A stretch of DNA of 43,130 nucleotides. Origin: Rhodanobacter sp. (GTDB lineage Bacteria > Pseudomonadota > Gammaproteobacteria > Xanthomonadales > Rhodanobacteraceae). The notes under the pieces were generated by a model. It was given only the letters and a program-made list of their open reading frames with translations, was not told the origin of the DNA and made no database searches. The stretch is taken from positions 1 through 43,130 of the forward strand of contig SCSE01000084.1 of assembly GCA_004298015.1 (NCBI GenBank), written 5' to 3'. A program made the translations under genes and the position numbers. Positions 9,183 through 16,907 of this stretch are shown here, piece after piece (the stretch's first letter is position 1; each line of letters starts with the position of its first letter).

Positions 9183-9459
9183 GCAGACGATCAGGGTGGA
9201 AGTGGTTTGTGCCGAACCGGGACGACAGGTTCGCCGTGAACTCGTGGTGGCCAGAGGATGCACGGCAATGCAGGCGATCGAGGCGTCCGGCGTGCTGCGT
9301 TTGTTCCCGGCCCTGCAGCTCGATGCAATGCGACTGGGCATTTATGCGCAGCGCGTGCCGCCGGGGCAGTGTCTTGTGGACGGTGACCGGGTGGAGGTCT
9401 ACCGACCGTTGACGCTGGATCCGATGGCTGCGCGTCGCCGCCGTGCTGGCGCCCCGTGA
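9175..9459 (+). CDS. rnfH: RnfH family ubiquitin-like protein
   Basis: 94 residues, beta-grasp (ubiquitin-like) fold of the UPF0125/RnfH family. Recognised by RVEVVCAEPG near the start, QAIEASGVL in the helix, LGIYAQRV and the closing GDRVEVYRPL-x-x-DPMAARRRRA. No Rnf electron-transport genes are near; the family almost always sits with ratA, as here, and its function is unknown. The ATG at 9175 lies inside the 3' end of ratA, which ends at 9182. Its stop codon falls in the loop of a GC-rich hairpin at 9448-9470. Confidence 0.9.
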   Translation: MVEQTIRVEVVCAEPGRQVRRELVVARGCTAMQAIEASGVLRLFPALQLDAMRLGIYAQRVPPGQCLVDGDRVEVYRPLTLDPMAARRRRAGAP

Positions 9460-9470
9460 TCTGGGGCGCC
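9448..9470. terminator. GC-rich hairpin at the rnfH stop, between convergent rnfH and bamE
   Basis: GGCGCCCC (9448-9455), a 7-base loop containing the rnfH stop codon, GGGGCGCC (9463-9470). There is no T-run, so it may act as a weak or factor-assisted terminator, or protect the 3' end. Confidence 0.45.
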
Positions 9471-9498
9471 CCAGCGTGAAGGCAAGCGGCTTGTTCGA

Positions 9499-9954
9499 TC
9501 AGTGTCCCTTGTCTGGGCCACCCAGCCCGCCATCCTTCTTGTTGCTGTCCGGAGCGGTACTCTTGTCACCCTTGTTATCGTTGACTGGATAGCCGGCCTG
9601 GTACTTCTTGCCTTCCTTGACCAACTGCTGGGTATCCTGGGCGAAGAAGTCGCCGTCGGTACGAACCAGGGTGTCGTTGTTGAAGGTCAGGGTGAGCGTG
9701 CGAACCTTGATCGGCCCACCACGATGGGATTGGGTGGAAACGTAATCCCAGCGGCTGTGGTCGAATGGCGTGCGAACCGAAGGGGTGCCCATCAGCACCA
9801 GCACCTGGCGCTTGGTCAACCCGGGCTTCAATTGGTCGACCATGGTCTTGTTGAGCAGATTGCCCTGCTGCACGTCGGGTGTGTAGACGATGTGGCAGCC
9901 GGCGATGGAAAGCGCCAGCATGGTGAAAATCAGCAGGGTGATCAGCTTTTGCAT
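9499..9954 (-). CDS. bamE: Outer-membrane assembly lipoprotein BamE (OmlA/SmpA)
   Basis: 151 residues. BamE is a periplasmic lipoprotein of the beta-barrel assembly machine. The signal sequence ends in the lipobox LSIAGC with lipidated C20. The SmpA/OmlA core follows: YTPDVQQGN, LKPGLTKRQVLVLMGTPS, FDHSRWDYV and LTLTFNNDTL, all typical of BamE. The C-terminal tail (about 115-151) is hydrophilic, rich in Lys, Asp and Gly. In Xanthomonas the homologue is called OmlA and is divergent from fur, as here. Start at 9954 is supported by the lipobox position. Confidence 0.95.
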   Translation of the reverse strand: MQKLITLLIFTMLALSIAGCHIVYTPDVQQGNLLNKTMVDQLKPGLTKRQVLVLMGTPSVRTPFDHSRWDYVSTQSHRGGPIKVRTLTLTFNNDTLVRTDGDFFAQDTQQLVKEGKKYQAGYPVNDNKGDKSTAPDSNKKDGGLGGPDKGH

Positions 9955-10030
9955 GCGTCTTGCGTCCAGATCGTAAAGGTGTCGGATGATACACTAACGG
10001 CTTGGTCGCACCGTGTGCGGGGAGTGGTTT

Positions 10031-10447
10031 ATGGAACAGGAAACCAAGGAGCTGCGCCGGGCTGGACTCAAAGTGACCCACCCGCGGATGCGCATCTTGC
10101 AGATCTTTGACGAGGAAGGGGTTCAACATCTCACGGCGGAAGATGTTTACAAGAACCTGCTCGCTCACCAGGAGGATATCGGGCTGGCGACGGTATATCG
10201 CGTGCTGACCCAGTTCGAGGCCGCGGGAATCATTGTCAAACACCATTTCGAGGGTGGCCAGGCGGTTTACGAGCTCGATCGTGGCAAACATCACGATCAT
10301 ATGATCGATGTGGACAGCGGAAAAGTCATCGAGTTCGTCAGTGACGAGATCGAACGCTTGCAGCATGAAATTGCGGCGCGGCACGGTTACGTGATCGAGG
10401 ATCACAGCCTTGTGCTCTACGTGCGACCGAAGCCGCAGGATCGCTGA
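10031..10447 (+). CDS. fur: Ferric uptake regulator Fur
   Basis: 138 residues. Fur is a dimeric, Fe2+-dependent repressor of iron-uptake genes. The winged-helix DNA-binding domain (about 1-80) includes GLKVTHPRMRIL, TAEDVYK and GLATVYRVLTQFE. The dimerisation part has the metal-binding HHDHM segment and DSGKVIEF. The CxxC pair found here in E. coli Fur is replaced (HMIDVDSGK) and the protein ends soon after LYVRPK, so no structural Cys4 zinc site can form; I recall the same in Xanthomonas Fur. Start at 10031 has GGAG six bases upstream. It is divergent from bamE; the intergenic region shows no obvious Fur box. Confidence 0.96.
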   Translation: MEQETKELRRAGLKVTHPRMRILQIFDEEGVQHLTAEDVYKNLLAHQEDIGLATVYRVLTQFEAAGIIVKHHFEGGQAVYELDRGKHHDHMIDVDSGKVIEFVSDEIERLQHEIAARHGYVIEDHSLVLYVRPKPQDR

Positions 10448-10468
10448 AGCCCTCTCGGGCCTTCAGCG
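10442..10468 (+). terminator. Hairpin overlapping the fur stop codon
   Basis: CGCTGAAG-CCC (10442-10452), loop TCTC, GGG-C-CTTCAGCG (10457-10468), with one bulged C. No T-tract follows. It probably ends or protects the fur transcript. Confidence 0.5.
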
Positions 10469-10567
10469 ACCGGAGGAGCCACCGGATGATTTCGCGGAGT
10501 AAATATGGCTGGGCAATTGACGTGTCGATGTGGCGAGCGCGGTTCGGCCTGCACACCGTTTGTCCAT

Positions 10568-10760
10568 AAAAAAGCCGGGGGAGGACTCCTGTCCACCACC
10601 GGCTGCTCCGCTACCGTATTCATCGTGTTGGCATTGCCAACACCGTTGCCAGGTAGCGGCGAGACGGCATCCTGCCATCCTTTCAGGGTAACCGTCCCCA
10701 CGGTTGGCCCTGATCCACCGTCTTGCGACGGTGGCTCCCCCACATCGATGAGGCCATCCT
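10568..10760 (-). ncRNA. Putative CsrB/RsmZ-like small RNA (multiple GGA-loop hairpins, intrinsic terminator)
   Basis: Read on the minus strand, this stretch folds into consecutive hairpins: 10734-10715 (8-bp stem, GCAA loop); 10712-10684 (outer CAGGG/CCCTG, inner AACCG/CGGTT, loop TGGGGA); 10678-10664 (ATGGC/GCCGT, loop AGGAT); a larger arm closed by CCGCTACC/GGTAGCGG (10659-10608) with an inner 8-bp hairpin; and a terminator stem GCCGG/CCGGC (10603-10574) carrying GGAC-AGGA-GTCC, followed by six T (10573-10568). About nine or ten GGA triplets occur in roughly 230 bases, three in hairpin loops, which is the signature of RNAs that titrate CsrA/RsmA. The 5' end is not fixed: I found no convincing promoter, so it may be processed from the 3' end of the kinase transcript. 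No protein frame here is credible. This accounts for the gap between fur and the kinase gene. Confidence 0.6.
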
Positions 10761-10796
10761 AACGAAGCTTTCACGTTTCGGCTATCGGAAAAATTC

Positions 10797-12395
10797 CTAG
10801 TTTCGGTGTCGGATTTCACGATCGGGGTTGTTGCTGCGCAGCAAAATGCGCAGATGCACGCCCGGGTGGTCCGTGCGCAGCCGAAACTGGCCCCCGAGGG
10901 AAGTAACCCGGTCTCGCATGCCTTGCAGACCCCTGCCACCGCGCGGCATCCGTTGCGGCAGGCCGATCCCGTCATCACGCAGGTCGAGCATGGCGAGCTT
11001 CATCGCCTGACGTGCACCGATACGCAGGCGCAGCCTGAAGGTGCCGGCGTGTGCATGCTTGACCGTGTTGGTTGCGGCCTCCTGGGCGAGGCGGTAGAGC
11101 GCGGTGCGGGTGTCGTCGTCGAGCAGCCGCGGATCACCATGAAGCTCGGCGAAATATTCGATGCCGGCGGTACTCAGCAGTTCTCTGATCGGACCTTCGT
11201 CGATGGCACGAAAGAGGCCGAATTCATCCAGTACCGCAGGTCTCAAGTCGTCCAGCAGTCGATGCAGTGCGTTGCGCATGCGGGCCAGGATGGTGTTGAT
11301 CGAGCTGCTCACGTCCTCCATTCCGGCCTGCTGCAGTCTTGCCTGGGCAAGTTTGACGTGGGTCTGGATCGCGGTGATGTTTTGACCCAGCTCGTCATGC
11401 AGCTCCGCAGCGAGATGCCGTCGCTGGTTTTCCTCCGCATGAAGATTGCCACGGGCAGCATCGCGCAGTTGATGGGCGAGCTGATCCAGGCGTCGATTGA
11501 CCGCACCCAGATAGACATTCTGCTCGGCGACGCGGGCGCTGCTTCGCCGCAAGGCATCGGTAGCCGAACCCAGCATGATCGCACCGGTTCCGGCAACGGC
11601 CAGGAACAGGTAGGCGGCGGCGGATGAGGGAACATGCCCCAGTTGCTGGTCAACCAGGGTGATGCCCAGGCTGGATATGATCATCGCGAGACTGGCTCCG
11701 CGCCAGCCATGACGGAACGCAAAAAACAGCACCGGCGCGAGTGACAGCACGCGGGCAAACTGCGGCAGCGGCTCGTCCTGCACGGACAGCGCGAGCAGGA
11801 TCGTCATCGCCGGCAGCATGACCAGCATCCCGTCCATCGACAGGCTGTGCAGCGCACTGGGTTCCACCCGGGTGCGCAGCAGCATGATCATCAGCGGTAC
11901 CATCAGGAGAATACCCAGGTAGTGGCTGAGCAAGTCGCGGCCCAGTACCTGAATCATCCTTGCCGATGGCACCGGCATGTGTGTGAGCGTGAGTAGCGCA
12001 GCGTCGGTGACGGCGGTGGCTGTGACGATCAGCGTCACCGCTACGAGCAGCCGGATGACGTCAGAGGGGCTGTTGAGGCTGAGATGGACGCGAAGATGTC
12101 GCAGCAACCCGAGGCCGGCGGCGACCACAAGTGGGCCGGACACTTCGCCGATGAGAAAGACGCCCCAGCCGTCCCCTTGCTCTTGCAGCCAATGGATACC
12201 GGTGGCTGCGGTGAGTTCGGCGCCAAGAATCCACCCCCAGTAGCGGGTCGGCGTGAGCAACAGTGCGCCGAAACGCAGTCCGTAGGGCAGTATCCAGAAA
12301 GGTTGCACGGTCAGCCAAAGCCCTAGCCACACCAGCAGATAACAGCCGCCGAGCAACGGACCGGAGTCGGGCACAAAACGGGATTTCAGGTGCAT
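10797..12395 (-). CDS. Membrane sensor histidine kinase, MASE1-like sensor with HisKA_3 core
   Basis: 532 residues from the chosen start. The N-terminal half (about 12-280) holds roughly eight membrane segments resembling a MASE1-type integral sensor; the ligand is unknown. A short coiled region follows, then the HisKA_3 dimerisation domain with phospho-acceptor H333 in ELHDELGQ, then the ATPase domain: N-box with N443 (QEAATNTVKHAHA), G1 box DLRDDGIGL (471-479) and GGRGLQGMRDR (487-497). This is the NarX/UhpB/DegS class, which pairs with LuxR-type regulators such as the divergent gene at 12502. Start choice is uncertain: ATG at 12395, with another at 12410; neither has a good Shine-Dalgarno. 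The frame extends upstream only into the partner gene. The 3' end runs into the putative sRNA and its terminator. Confidence 0.85.
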   Translation of the reverse strand: MHLKSRFVPDSGPLLGGCYLLVWLGLWLTVQPFWILPYGLRFGALLLTPTRYWGWILGAELTAATGIHWLQEQGDGWGVFLIGEVSGPLVVAAGLGLLRHLRVHLSLNSPSDVIRLLVAVTLIVTATAVTDAALLTLTHMPVPSARMIQVLGRDLLSHYLGILLMVPLMIMLLRTRVEPSALHSLSMDGMLVMLPAMTILLALSVQDEPLPQFARVLSLAPVLFFAFRHGWRGASLAMIISSLGITLVDQQLGHVPSSAAAYLFLAVAGTGAIMLGSATDALRRSSARVAEQNVYLGAVNRRLDQLAHQLRDAARGNLHAEENQRRHLAAELHDELGQNITAIQTHVKLAQARLQQAGMEDVSSSINTILARMRNALHRLLDDLRPAVLDEFGLFRAIDEGPIRELLSTAGIEYFAELHGDPRLLDDDTRTALYRLAQEAATNTVKHAHAGTFRLRLRIGARQAMKLAMLDLRDDGIGLPQRMPRGGRGLQGMRDRVTSLGGQFRLRTDHPGVHLRILLRSNNPDREIRHRN

Positions 12396-12501
12396 CGCTG
12401 GATGGTACATGCGTGGCGGAGCGCTGCAAGATGACCTGGTTTCAGGTCGTTCGCGGACGGTGAATCCGCATGGAGGGTCGATCCGTGTGTAAAGTAGGGT
12501 G

Positions 12502-13137
12502 ATGTGCAGCATTGTTCTGGTCGATGACCACGCCATTGTTCGTGAAGGTTTCAAACGGCTGATCGAGCTTGAGCCCGATCTCGACGTCGTGGCCGAGTGC
12601 CGCAGTGCCGACGACGCGGTCGAGGCGGTAAGTCACTGGTGCCCTGACCTGGTGGCGCTGGATCTATCGCTGCCCGACGGCAGCGGTTTGCCGCTGATCG
12701 AGCATTTGCTCAGCGTGGCTCCCGCGACGCGCATCGTGGTCTTGAGCATGCACGACGGCGAACCCTATGTGTCGGAGGCCCTGCGCCGGGGAGCCAGTGG
12801 CTACGTCAGCAAGGGCGTGGCACCGGAGGAATTGGTGGTCGGCTTGCGGGCGGTAATGCAGGGTGAGTGCTTTCTCAGCTCGGATTTGCGTCGACGTCGA
12901 TCCGAACGACCGAACGCCACCCGGGACCCGGTCAACCGCCTGACCGCCCGCGAGCGTGAAGTGTTCTTGCTGCTCGCTGGCGGGCGCACGCCAAAGCAGG
13001 TCGCGGCCGAGCTGGGTATCGGGCAGAAAACCATCTATATCCATCGCGCCAGTCTGATGGGCAAGCTGGGTGCCGGCTCCGAGCTCGACCTCTACCGCAT
13101 GGCCAGCGAGCGCGGTTTGCTGTCAGCCAGCAGCTGA
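12502..13137 (+). CDS. NarL/UhpA-type response regulator, partner of the divergent kinase
   Basis: 211 residues from ATG at 12502 (a GTG at 12499 is in frame). The receiver domain has the acidic pair D8-D9, phospho-acceptor D54 in VALDLSLPD and K104 in YVSKG (one higher if the GTG is used). The C-terminal LuxR-type HTH contains LTAREREVFLLLAGG and GIGQKTIYIHRASLMGKL. The closest named relatives are UhpA-like regulators. Being divergent from a HisKA_3 kinase argues they form one two-component system. TAAAGT at 12490-12495 ends exactly six bases before the ATG, and no Shine-Dalgarno is evident, so a leaderless mRNA is possible. It is followed directly by the palindromic element at 13143-13255. 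Confidence 0.85.
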   Translation: MCSIVLVDDHAIVREGFKRLIELEPDLDVVAECRSADDAVEAVSHWCPDLVALDLSLPDGSGLPLIEHLLSVAPATRIVVLSMHDGEPYVSEALRRGASGYVSKGVAPEELVVGLRAVMQGECFLSSDLRRRRSERPNATRDPVNRLTAREREVFLLLAGGRTPKQVAAELGIGQKTIYIHRASLMGKLGAGSELDLYRMASERGLLSASS

Positions 13138-13142
13138 CAGCT

Positions 13143-13255
13143 GGAGAAAAAATCGCCCACCGACTCGTGCGTCGTCAAGGCCCGACAGGCACCCGGTCAC
13201 GAACGCCTGGCGACGCTGCGGCTATGGCGTTCGATATTCTCGCGGCCTCTGAGCC
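13143..13255. repeat. Dispersed palindromic intergenic element, short copy
   Basis: This fills most of the spacer between the convergent regulator and recN. It begins GAGAAAAAATCGCCCACC and ends CGCGGCCTCTGAG. Both ends and the segment GTCACGAACGCC-x-GGCGACGCT match the longer element at 20949-21132, but the central part is missing or different. It also contains CCCGACAGGC (13180-13189), related to the motif at 21217-21387. Likely a MITE- or REP-like family member. Confidence 0.7.
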
Positions 13256-13277
13256 CGCAGTCCGCTGCCTCGAATGT

Positions 13278-14951
13278 TCAGTCGGCCTGCGCCCGTGCCA
13301 GCATCTGTTTGGCGTGGGCGCGGGTTTCACGGGTAATTTCGACGCCTCCGAGCATGCGCGCCAGTTCGTCACCGCGTCCCTTGGCGTCGAGTTTCTCGAT
13401 ACGGGTGTGGGTGGAATCCTTGTCGCTGTGCTTGGTGACGCACAGATGTGCGTGTCCTTGCGCGGCGACCTGAGGTAAATGGGTTACACACAGCACCTGG
13501 CAGCGGGTCCCGAGTTCACGGAGTTTCTGTCCCACGACCTCGGCCACCGCACCGCCGATCCCGGCATCGACTTCATCGAAGATCATGCTGCCGATGCTGT
13601 CCGAACCCAGCGTTGCCACCTCGATGGCCAGGCTGATGCGTGCCAGCTCGCCGCCAGACGCCACCTTGCGCAAGGGGCGCAAGGGCTGGCCGGGGTTGGC
13701 GCTGACCAGCAATTCGCAGCGCTCGTAGCCCAATGGATCGGGTTTGTCACTGTCGACCGGTTGCAGTTCGACGCAAAGCTGGCCACCGGCCATGCCCAGC
13801 TCCGCCATCAAGGTTGTCACCTCCTGGCCCAGGCGGTCGGCGGCGATGGATCGCGCTTTGCTCAACTGCGCCGCCTCGAGCGCGTAAGCCTGTTGCAGCC
13901 GCGCGCGTTCGATGCCGAGTTTTTCAAGCGCTTCGCCGGCACCTTCGAGGTCGGCCAGTTCGCGACGCAACAGTTCCAGCTTGCCGTGCAATTGGTCGAC
14001 CGGCAGGCGGTGGCGCCGTGACAAGTCATGCAGCCGGGCCAGGTGCTCGTCCACTTCGGCGTAGCGTTCCGGGTCGAGTTCGACGTCCTGGGCGTAACGT
14101 GCCAGGCCGTCGGCGGCCTCCCCCAGCTGGATCGCGGCGGTGTCCAGCAATTCGAGTTGCGGGGTCAGGGTGTCGTCGAGGACGGCGAGTTTTCCCAGCT
14201 CGGCATGGGCGCGACCCAGAACCCGGCGCAGCGCGAACTCACTGTCGCCGTCGAGCTGGTCGACGATGCTTGCGCTGCCCTCGACCAGTCGCCCGGCGTT
14301 GGCCAGGCGTTTGTGGGCGGATTCCAGCGCCTGCAGCGCTTCCGGGTCCAGCGCCCACTTGGCCAGTTCATCGCACTCGTGGCGCAGCAGTTCGATGTGA
14401 TGTTCCCGGTCGTCGCCGCCGGAGAGGTTCTGGATGCGGGTGCCCAGGTCACGCCATTGGCGTGCGTTGTCGCGGACCCGGATCACCAGGGATTCGTGAT
14501 CGGCATAGCTGTCGAGCAAACCGAGTTGGTGGGTACGCGACAGCAACGCCTGGTGCTCATGCTGGCCATGAATTTCGACCAGTTGCGCGGCCAGTTCGCC
14601 GAGTTGGCGTGCGTTGGCAGGACGACCATTGATCCAGGCCCGCGAGCTGCCTTCGGCGCGGATCACCCGGCGGAGCTGGCAATGGCCGTCCTCATCCAGA
14701 TCCTCAGCTTGCAACCATTCCCGTGCCGCGGGCAGCGCGCTGAGGTCAAATTCGGCTGACAGTTCCGCGCGATCGCTGCCCGCGCGCACCATGCCGCTGT
14801 CGGCGCGGCTGCCCGCAAGCAGCATCAGCGCGTCGACCAGCAGCGACTTGCCAGCGCCGGTTTCGCCGCTGACCACGGTCAGGCCGGGGCCGAAGGCGAC
14901 CTCGGCGGCTTCGACGACGGCGAATTGGCGGACGTAAAGCGACGTGAGCAT
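13278..14951 (-). CDS. recN: DNA repair protein RecN
   Basis: 557 residues (E. coli 553). RecN is an SMC-like ATPase that holds DNA ends or sister chromatids together during double-strand break repair. Walker A is GETGAGKS (29-36); the long middle part is the coiled-coil arm; the ABC signature region VASGGELARISLA and Walker B MIFDEVDAGIGG lie near the C-terminus, followed by VLCVTHLPQVAA. The start at 14951 gives MLTSLYVRQFAVV, matching the family; the Shine-Dalgarno is poor. It is divergent from hrcA and convergent with the preceding regulator. In related Xanthomonadales recN commonly follows fur; here about 2.8 kb separates them. No LexA box was found by eye. Confidence 0.96.
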   Translation of the reverse strand: MLTSLYVRQFAVVEAAEVAFGPGLTVVSGETGAGKSLLVDALMLLAGSRADSGMVRAGSDRAELSAEFDLSALPAAREWLQAEDLDEDGHCQLRRVIRAEGSSRAWINGRPANARQLGELAAQLVEIHGQHEHQALLSRTHQLGLLDSYADHESLVIRVRDNARQWRDLGTRIQNLSGGDDREHHIELLRHECDELAKWALDPEALQALESAHKRLANAGRLVEGSASIVDQLDGDSEFALRRVLGRAHAELGKLAVLDDTLTPQLELLDTAAIQLGEAADGLARYAQDVELDPERYAEVDEHLARLHDLSRRHRLPVDQLHGKLELLRRELADLEGAGEALEKLGIERARLQQAYALEAAQLSKARSIAADRLGQEVTTLMAELGMAGGQLCVELQPVDSDKPDPLGYERCELLVSANPGQPLRPLRKVASGGELARISLAIEVATLGSDSIGSMIFDEVDAGIGGAVAEVVGQKLRELGTRCQVLCVTHLPQVAAQGHAHLCVTKHSDKDSTHTRIEKLDAKGRGDELARMLGGVEITRETRAHAKQMLARAQAD

Positions 14952-15017
14952 GGGCGGTCTGAATCCTTGGATCGTCGAATTGTAGCTTCAGGCCGGTACC
15001 GCAAAACATGCCGTCCA

Positions 15018-15046
15018 CTTGCAAGCTGATCGCGCAGACCTTATTT
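15018..15046 (+). promoter_or_regulatory. Sigma-32-like heat-shock promoter upstream of hrcA
   Basis: CTTGCAA (15018-15024), a 14-base spacer, CCTTATTT (15039-15046); the sigma-32 consensus is CTTGAAA and CCCCATNT. Transcription would begin near 15052, between the promoter and the hrcA ATG at 15076. No CIRCE operator (GCACTC-N9-GAGTGC type) was seen between recN and hrcA. Confidence 0.6.
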
Positions 15047-15075
15047 CTATCGCGTCTCACGGATTGCCACAACGC

Positions 15076-16140
15076 ATGACACACGCCCTTGGCCATGACC
15101 TGGATGCACGTACGCGACGCCTGTTGCGAACGCTGATCGCCCAGTACCTGGTGGACGGAGAGCCTGTGGGCTCCCGCACGCTTTCGCGGTCCTCCGGCCT
15201 GGACGTGAGTCCGGCGACGATTCGCAACATCATGGCGGATCTCGAGGAGGCCGGTCTGGTGGCCTCGCCACACACCTCCGCAGGGCGGGTGCCGACACCG
15301 CGCGGGCTGCGCCTGTTTGTCGACAGCCTGATCGAGCTGCAGCCGCTGCCCCAGGATGAAATGGTTCGCCTGCAGCGCGAGCTGCCGTCGGGGCCTGGCG
15401 GCAGCACCATGGACCTGCTCGGCAATGTCTCCAACCTGCTTTCGGCGATGACGCGCTTCGCTGGCGTCGTCACCGTGCCGCGTCAGGCGGATTTCCCGCT
15501 GCGCCACATCGACTTCGTGCCATTGCCGGACGCACAGGTGCTGGTGATCCTGGTGTTTACCGACAATCAGGTGCAGAACCGGATTGTTCAATTGGACAAG
15601 CCGCTGGACAGTCAGGAGCTGGAGCAGGCGGCGAACTATCTCAACAGCCACTTTGCCGGGCTGCGCGTGGACGACATTCGCGCGCACTTGCTGGGCGAGT
15701 TGCGCGAAGCCGGCAGCGAGCTCAATCGACTGCTTGCCAGCACGGTGGAGCTGGCGACCGCCTCGTTCGCGCCGCAGGTCGGCGGTAGTGACGTGCTGGT
15801 CAGCGGCCAGACCAACCTGATGGCGTACGCGGAGCTGTCCAATTTGCAGCGGCTGCGCGAATTGTTTGACGCATTCCAGCAAAAGAACGAGCTGCTGCAG
15901 TTGATGGAAGTATGTGCCCGTGCGCCTGGCGTGAGGCTTTTCATCGGCGAGGAATCGGGCTTTACCGCGCTGGATGGGTGCAGCGTGGTGACTGCCAGTT
16001 ACGGGGCGCAGGGGCGCGTGATGGGGGCGGTCGGCGTGATCGGGCCGACCCGGATGGCTTATGAGCGGGTGATTCCGGTAGTCCAGGCGACAGCCGGATT
16101 GCTCAGCAATGCCTTGAATCGCGCCGCCGTGACCCTATAA
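15076..16140 (+). CDS. hrcA: Heat-inducible transcription repressor HrcA
   Basis: 354 residues. HrcA is the repressor that binds CIRCE operators at groESL and dnaK operons, and needs GroEL for activity. N-terminal winged helix: LDARTRRLLRTLIAQYL, GEPVGSRTL, SPATIRNIMADLEEAG, HTSAGRVPT. The GAF-like dimerisation domain ends in GAVGVIGPTRMAYERVIP, which is highly typical. The start at 15076 is chosen because an in-frame TTG at 15019 lies inside the sigma-32-like promoter. First gene of hrcA-grpE-dnaK-dnaJ. It is odd that no CIRCE is visible in front of this operon; the target may be groESL elsewhere. Confidence 0.95.
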   Translation: MTHALGHDLDARTRRLLRTLIAQYLVDGEPVGSRTLSRSSGLDVSPATIRNIMADLEEAGLVASPHTSAGRVPTPRGLRLFVDSLIELQPLPQDEMVRLQRELPSGPGGSTMDLLGNVSNLLSAMTRFAGVVTVPRQADFPLRHIDFVPLPDAQVLVILVFTDNQVQNRIVQLDKPLDSQELEQAANYLNSHFAGLRVDDIRAHLLGELREAGSELNRLLASTVELATASFAPQVGGSDVLVSGQTNLMAYAELSNLQRLRELFDAFQQKNELLQLMEVCARAPGVRLFIGEESGFTALDGCSVVTASYGAQGRVMGAVGVIGPTRMAYERVIPVVQATAGLLSNALNRAAVTL

Positions 16141-16221
16141 CCGCAGCGGGACGCGGGGTTTTCCGCACACATTGGTCGGCCGGCATCCTCGCAGGCCACG
16201 GATTTTCGTTTGGAGTGACGC

Positions 16222-16755
16222 ATGCAGAACAACGATCCTCAGTCTCACGACGGGGTTGCGGGACAGGACCCGTCGGACGACTCGTCGATGAGCGAACTGG
16301 ACAGCCTGCAGGTTCGGGTGGCCGAACTGGAGGCGAGCAACGCCGAATTGCGCGAAACCGTCTTGCGCGAGCATGCGGAACTGGAGAACCAGCGTCGCCG
16401 CCTGCATCGCGACCTCGAGCAGGCGCGCCGTTTCGCCAACGAAAAGCTGCTCAGCGAGCTGCTGCCTGTCTATGATGGCCTCGAGAGCGGCCTGGCGGTG
16501 GAGGGTGGGGATATCGGCGCGATGCGCGAAGGCATCAACCTGACCCTCAAGTCGTTGCTGAAAGTGGCCGAGAACCACGGCATGTCGCCGATCGATCCAC
16601 TCGGTCAGCCGCTCGACCCGGAGCGCCACCACGCCGTAAGCGTGGTCGCGGCGCCGGATGCCGCGTCGGGTACCGTGGTCAAGGTATTGCAAAAAGGCTA
16701 TGTGCTGAATGATCGCCTGCTGCGTCCGGCGCTGGTGGCGGTGGCCGGCGATTGA
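16222..16755 (+). CDS. grpE: Nucleotide exchange factor GrpE
   Basis: 177 residues. GrpE is the dimeric exchange factor that releases ADP from DnaK and acts as a thermosensor. An acidic, disordered N-terminus (1-25) precedes a long helix predicted as coiled coil (about 25-75, including RVAELEASNAELRETVL and ENQRRRLHRDLEQARRFA). The C-terminal beta domain has the family signature VVKVLQKGYVLNDRLLRPA (near 152-170). The start at 16222 follows GGAG. It lies 81 bases after hrcA with no promoter seen, so it is probably co-transcribed with it. Some relatives have a slightly longer N-terminus. Confidence 0.95.
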   Translation: MQNNDPQSHDGVAGQDPSDDSSMSELDSLQVRVAELEASNAELRETVLREHAELENQRRRLHRDLEQARRFANEKLLSELLPVYDGLESGLAVEGGDIGAMREGINLTLKSLLKVAENHGMSPIDPLGQPLDPERHHAVSVVAAPDAASGTVVKVLQKGYVLNDRLLRPALVAVAGD

Positions 16756-16830
16756 TCGATACCGTTGCCTGCGCGCGTTGGGATGATGTGCCGGCAACTG
16801 CAACGAAATGGCATCCGGGGTCTCATCGGC

Positions 16831-16858
16831 ATTGAATCGCCGGAGCCGACCCCCATCT
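16831..16858 (+). promoter_or_regulatory. Sigma-32-like heat-shock promoter upstream of dnaK
   Basis: ATTGAAT (16831-16837), a 13-base spacer, CCCCATCT (16851-16858), the last a full match to CCCCATNT. The start site would be near 16865, 43 bases before the dnaK ATG. It would give dnaK-dnaJ their own heat-shock promoter inside the cluster. Confidence 0.7.
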
Positions 16859-16907
16859 GAAAAACAGTCGCGGTCATCGAGCCGCAAACAAGATTCGGAG
16901 CATACAC

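Noticed and set aside
10568..10734. Metabolite riboswitch (cobalamin, c-di-GMP, TPP types)
   Set aside because: None of the conserved core sequences of these classes is present, and the structure ends in a terminator with no gene on the same strand immediately downstream.
10463..10978. Minus-strand open frame of 171 codons and nearby short frames
   Set aside because: The frame spans RNA hairpins and the 3' end of the kinase gene, and the product has no family features; the stretch is better explained as a structured RNA.
15019..15075. TTG start for hrcA at 15019
   Set aside because: It falls inside the sigma-32-like promoter, and homologues start near MTHALGHDLDARTR.
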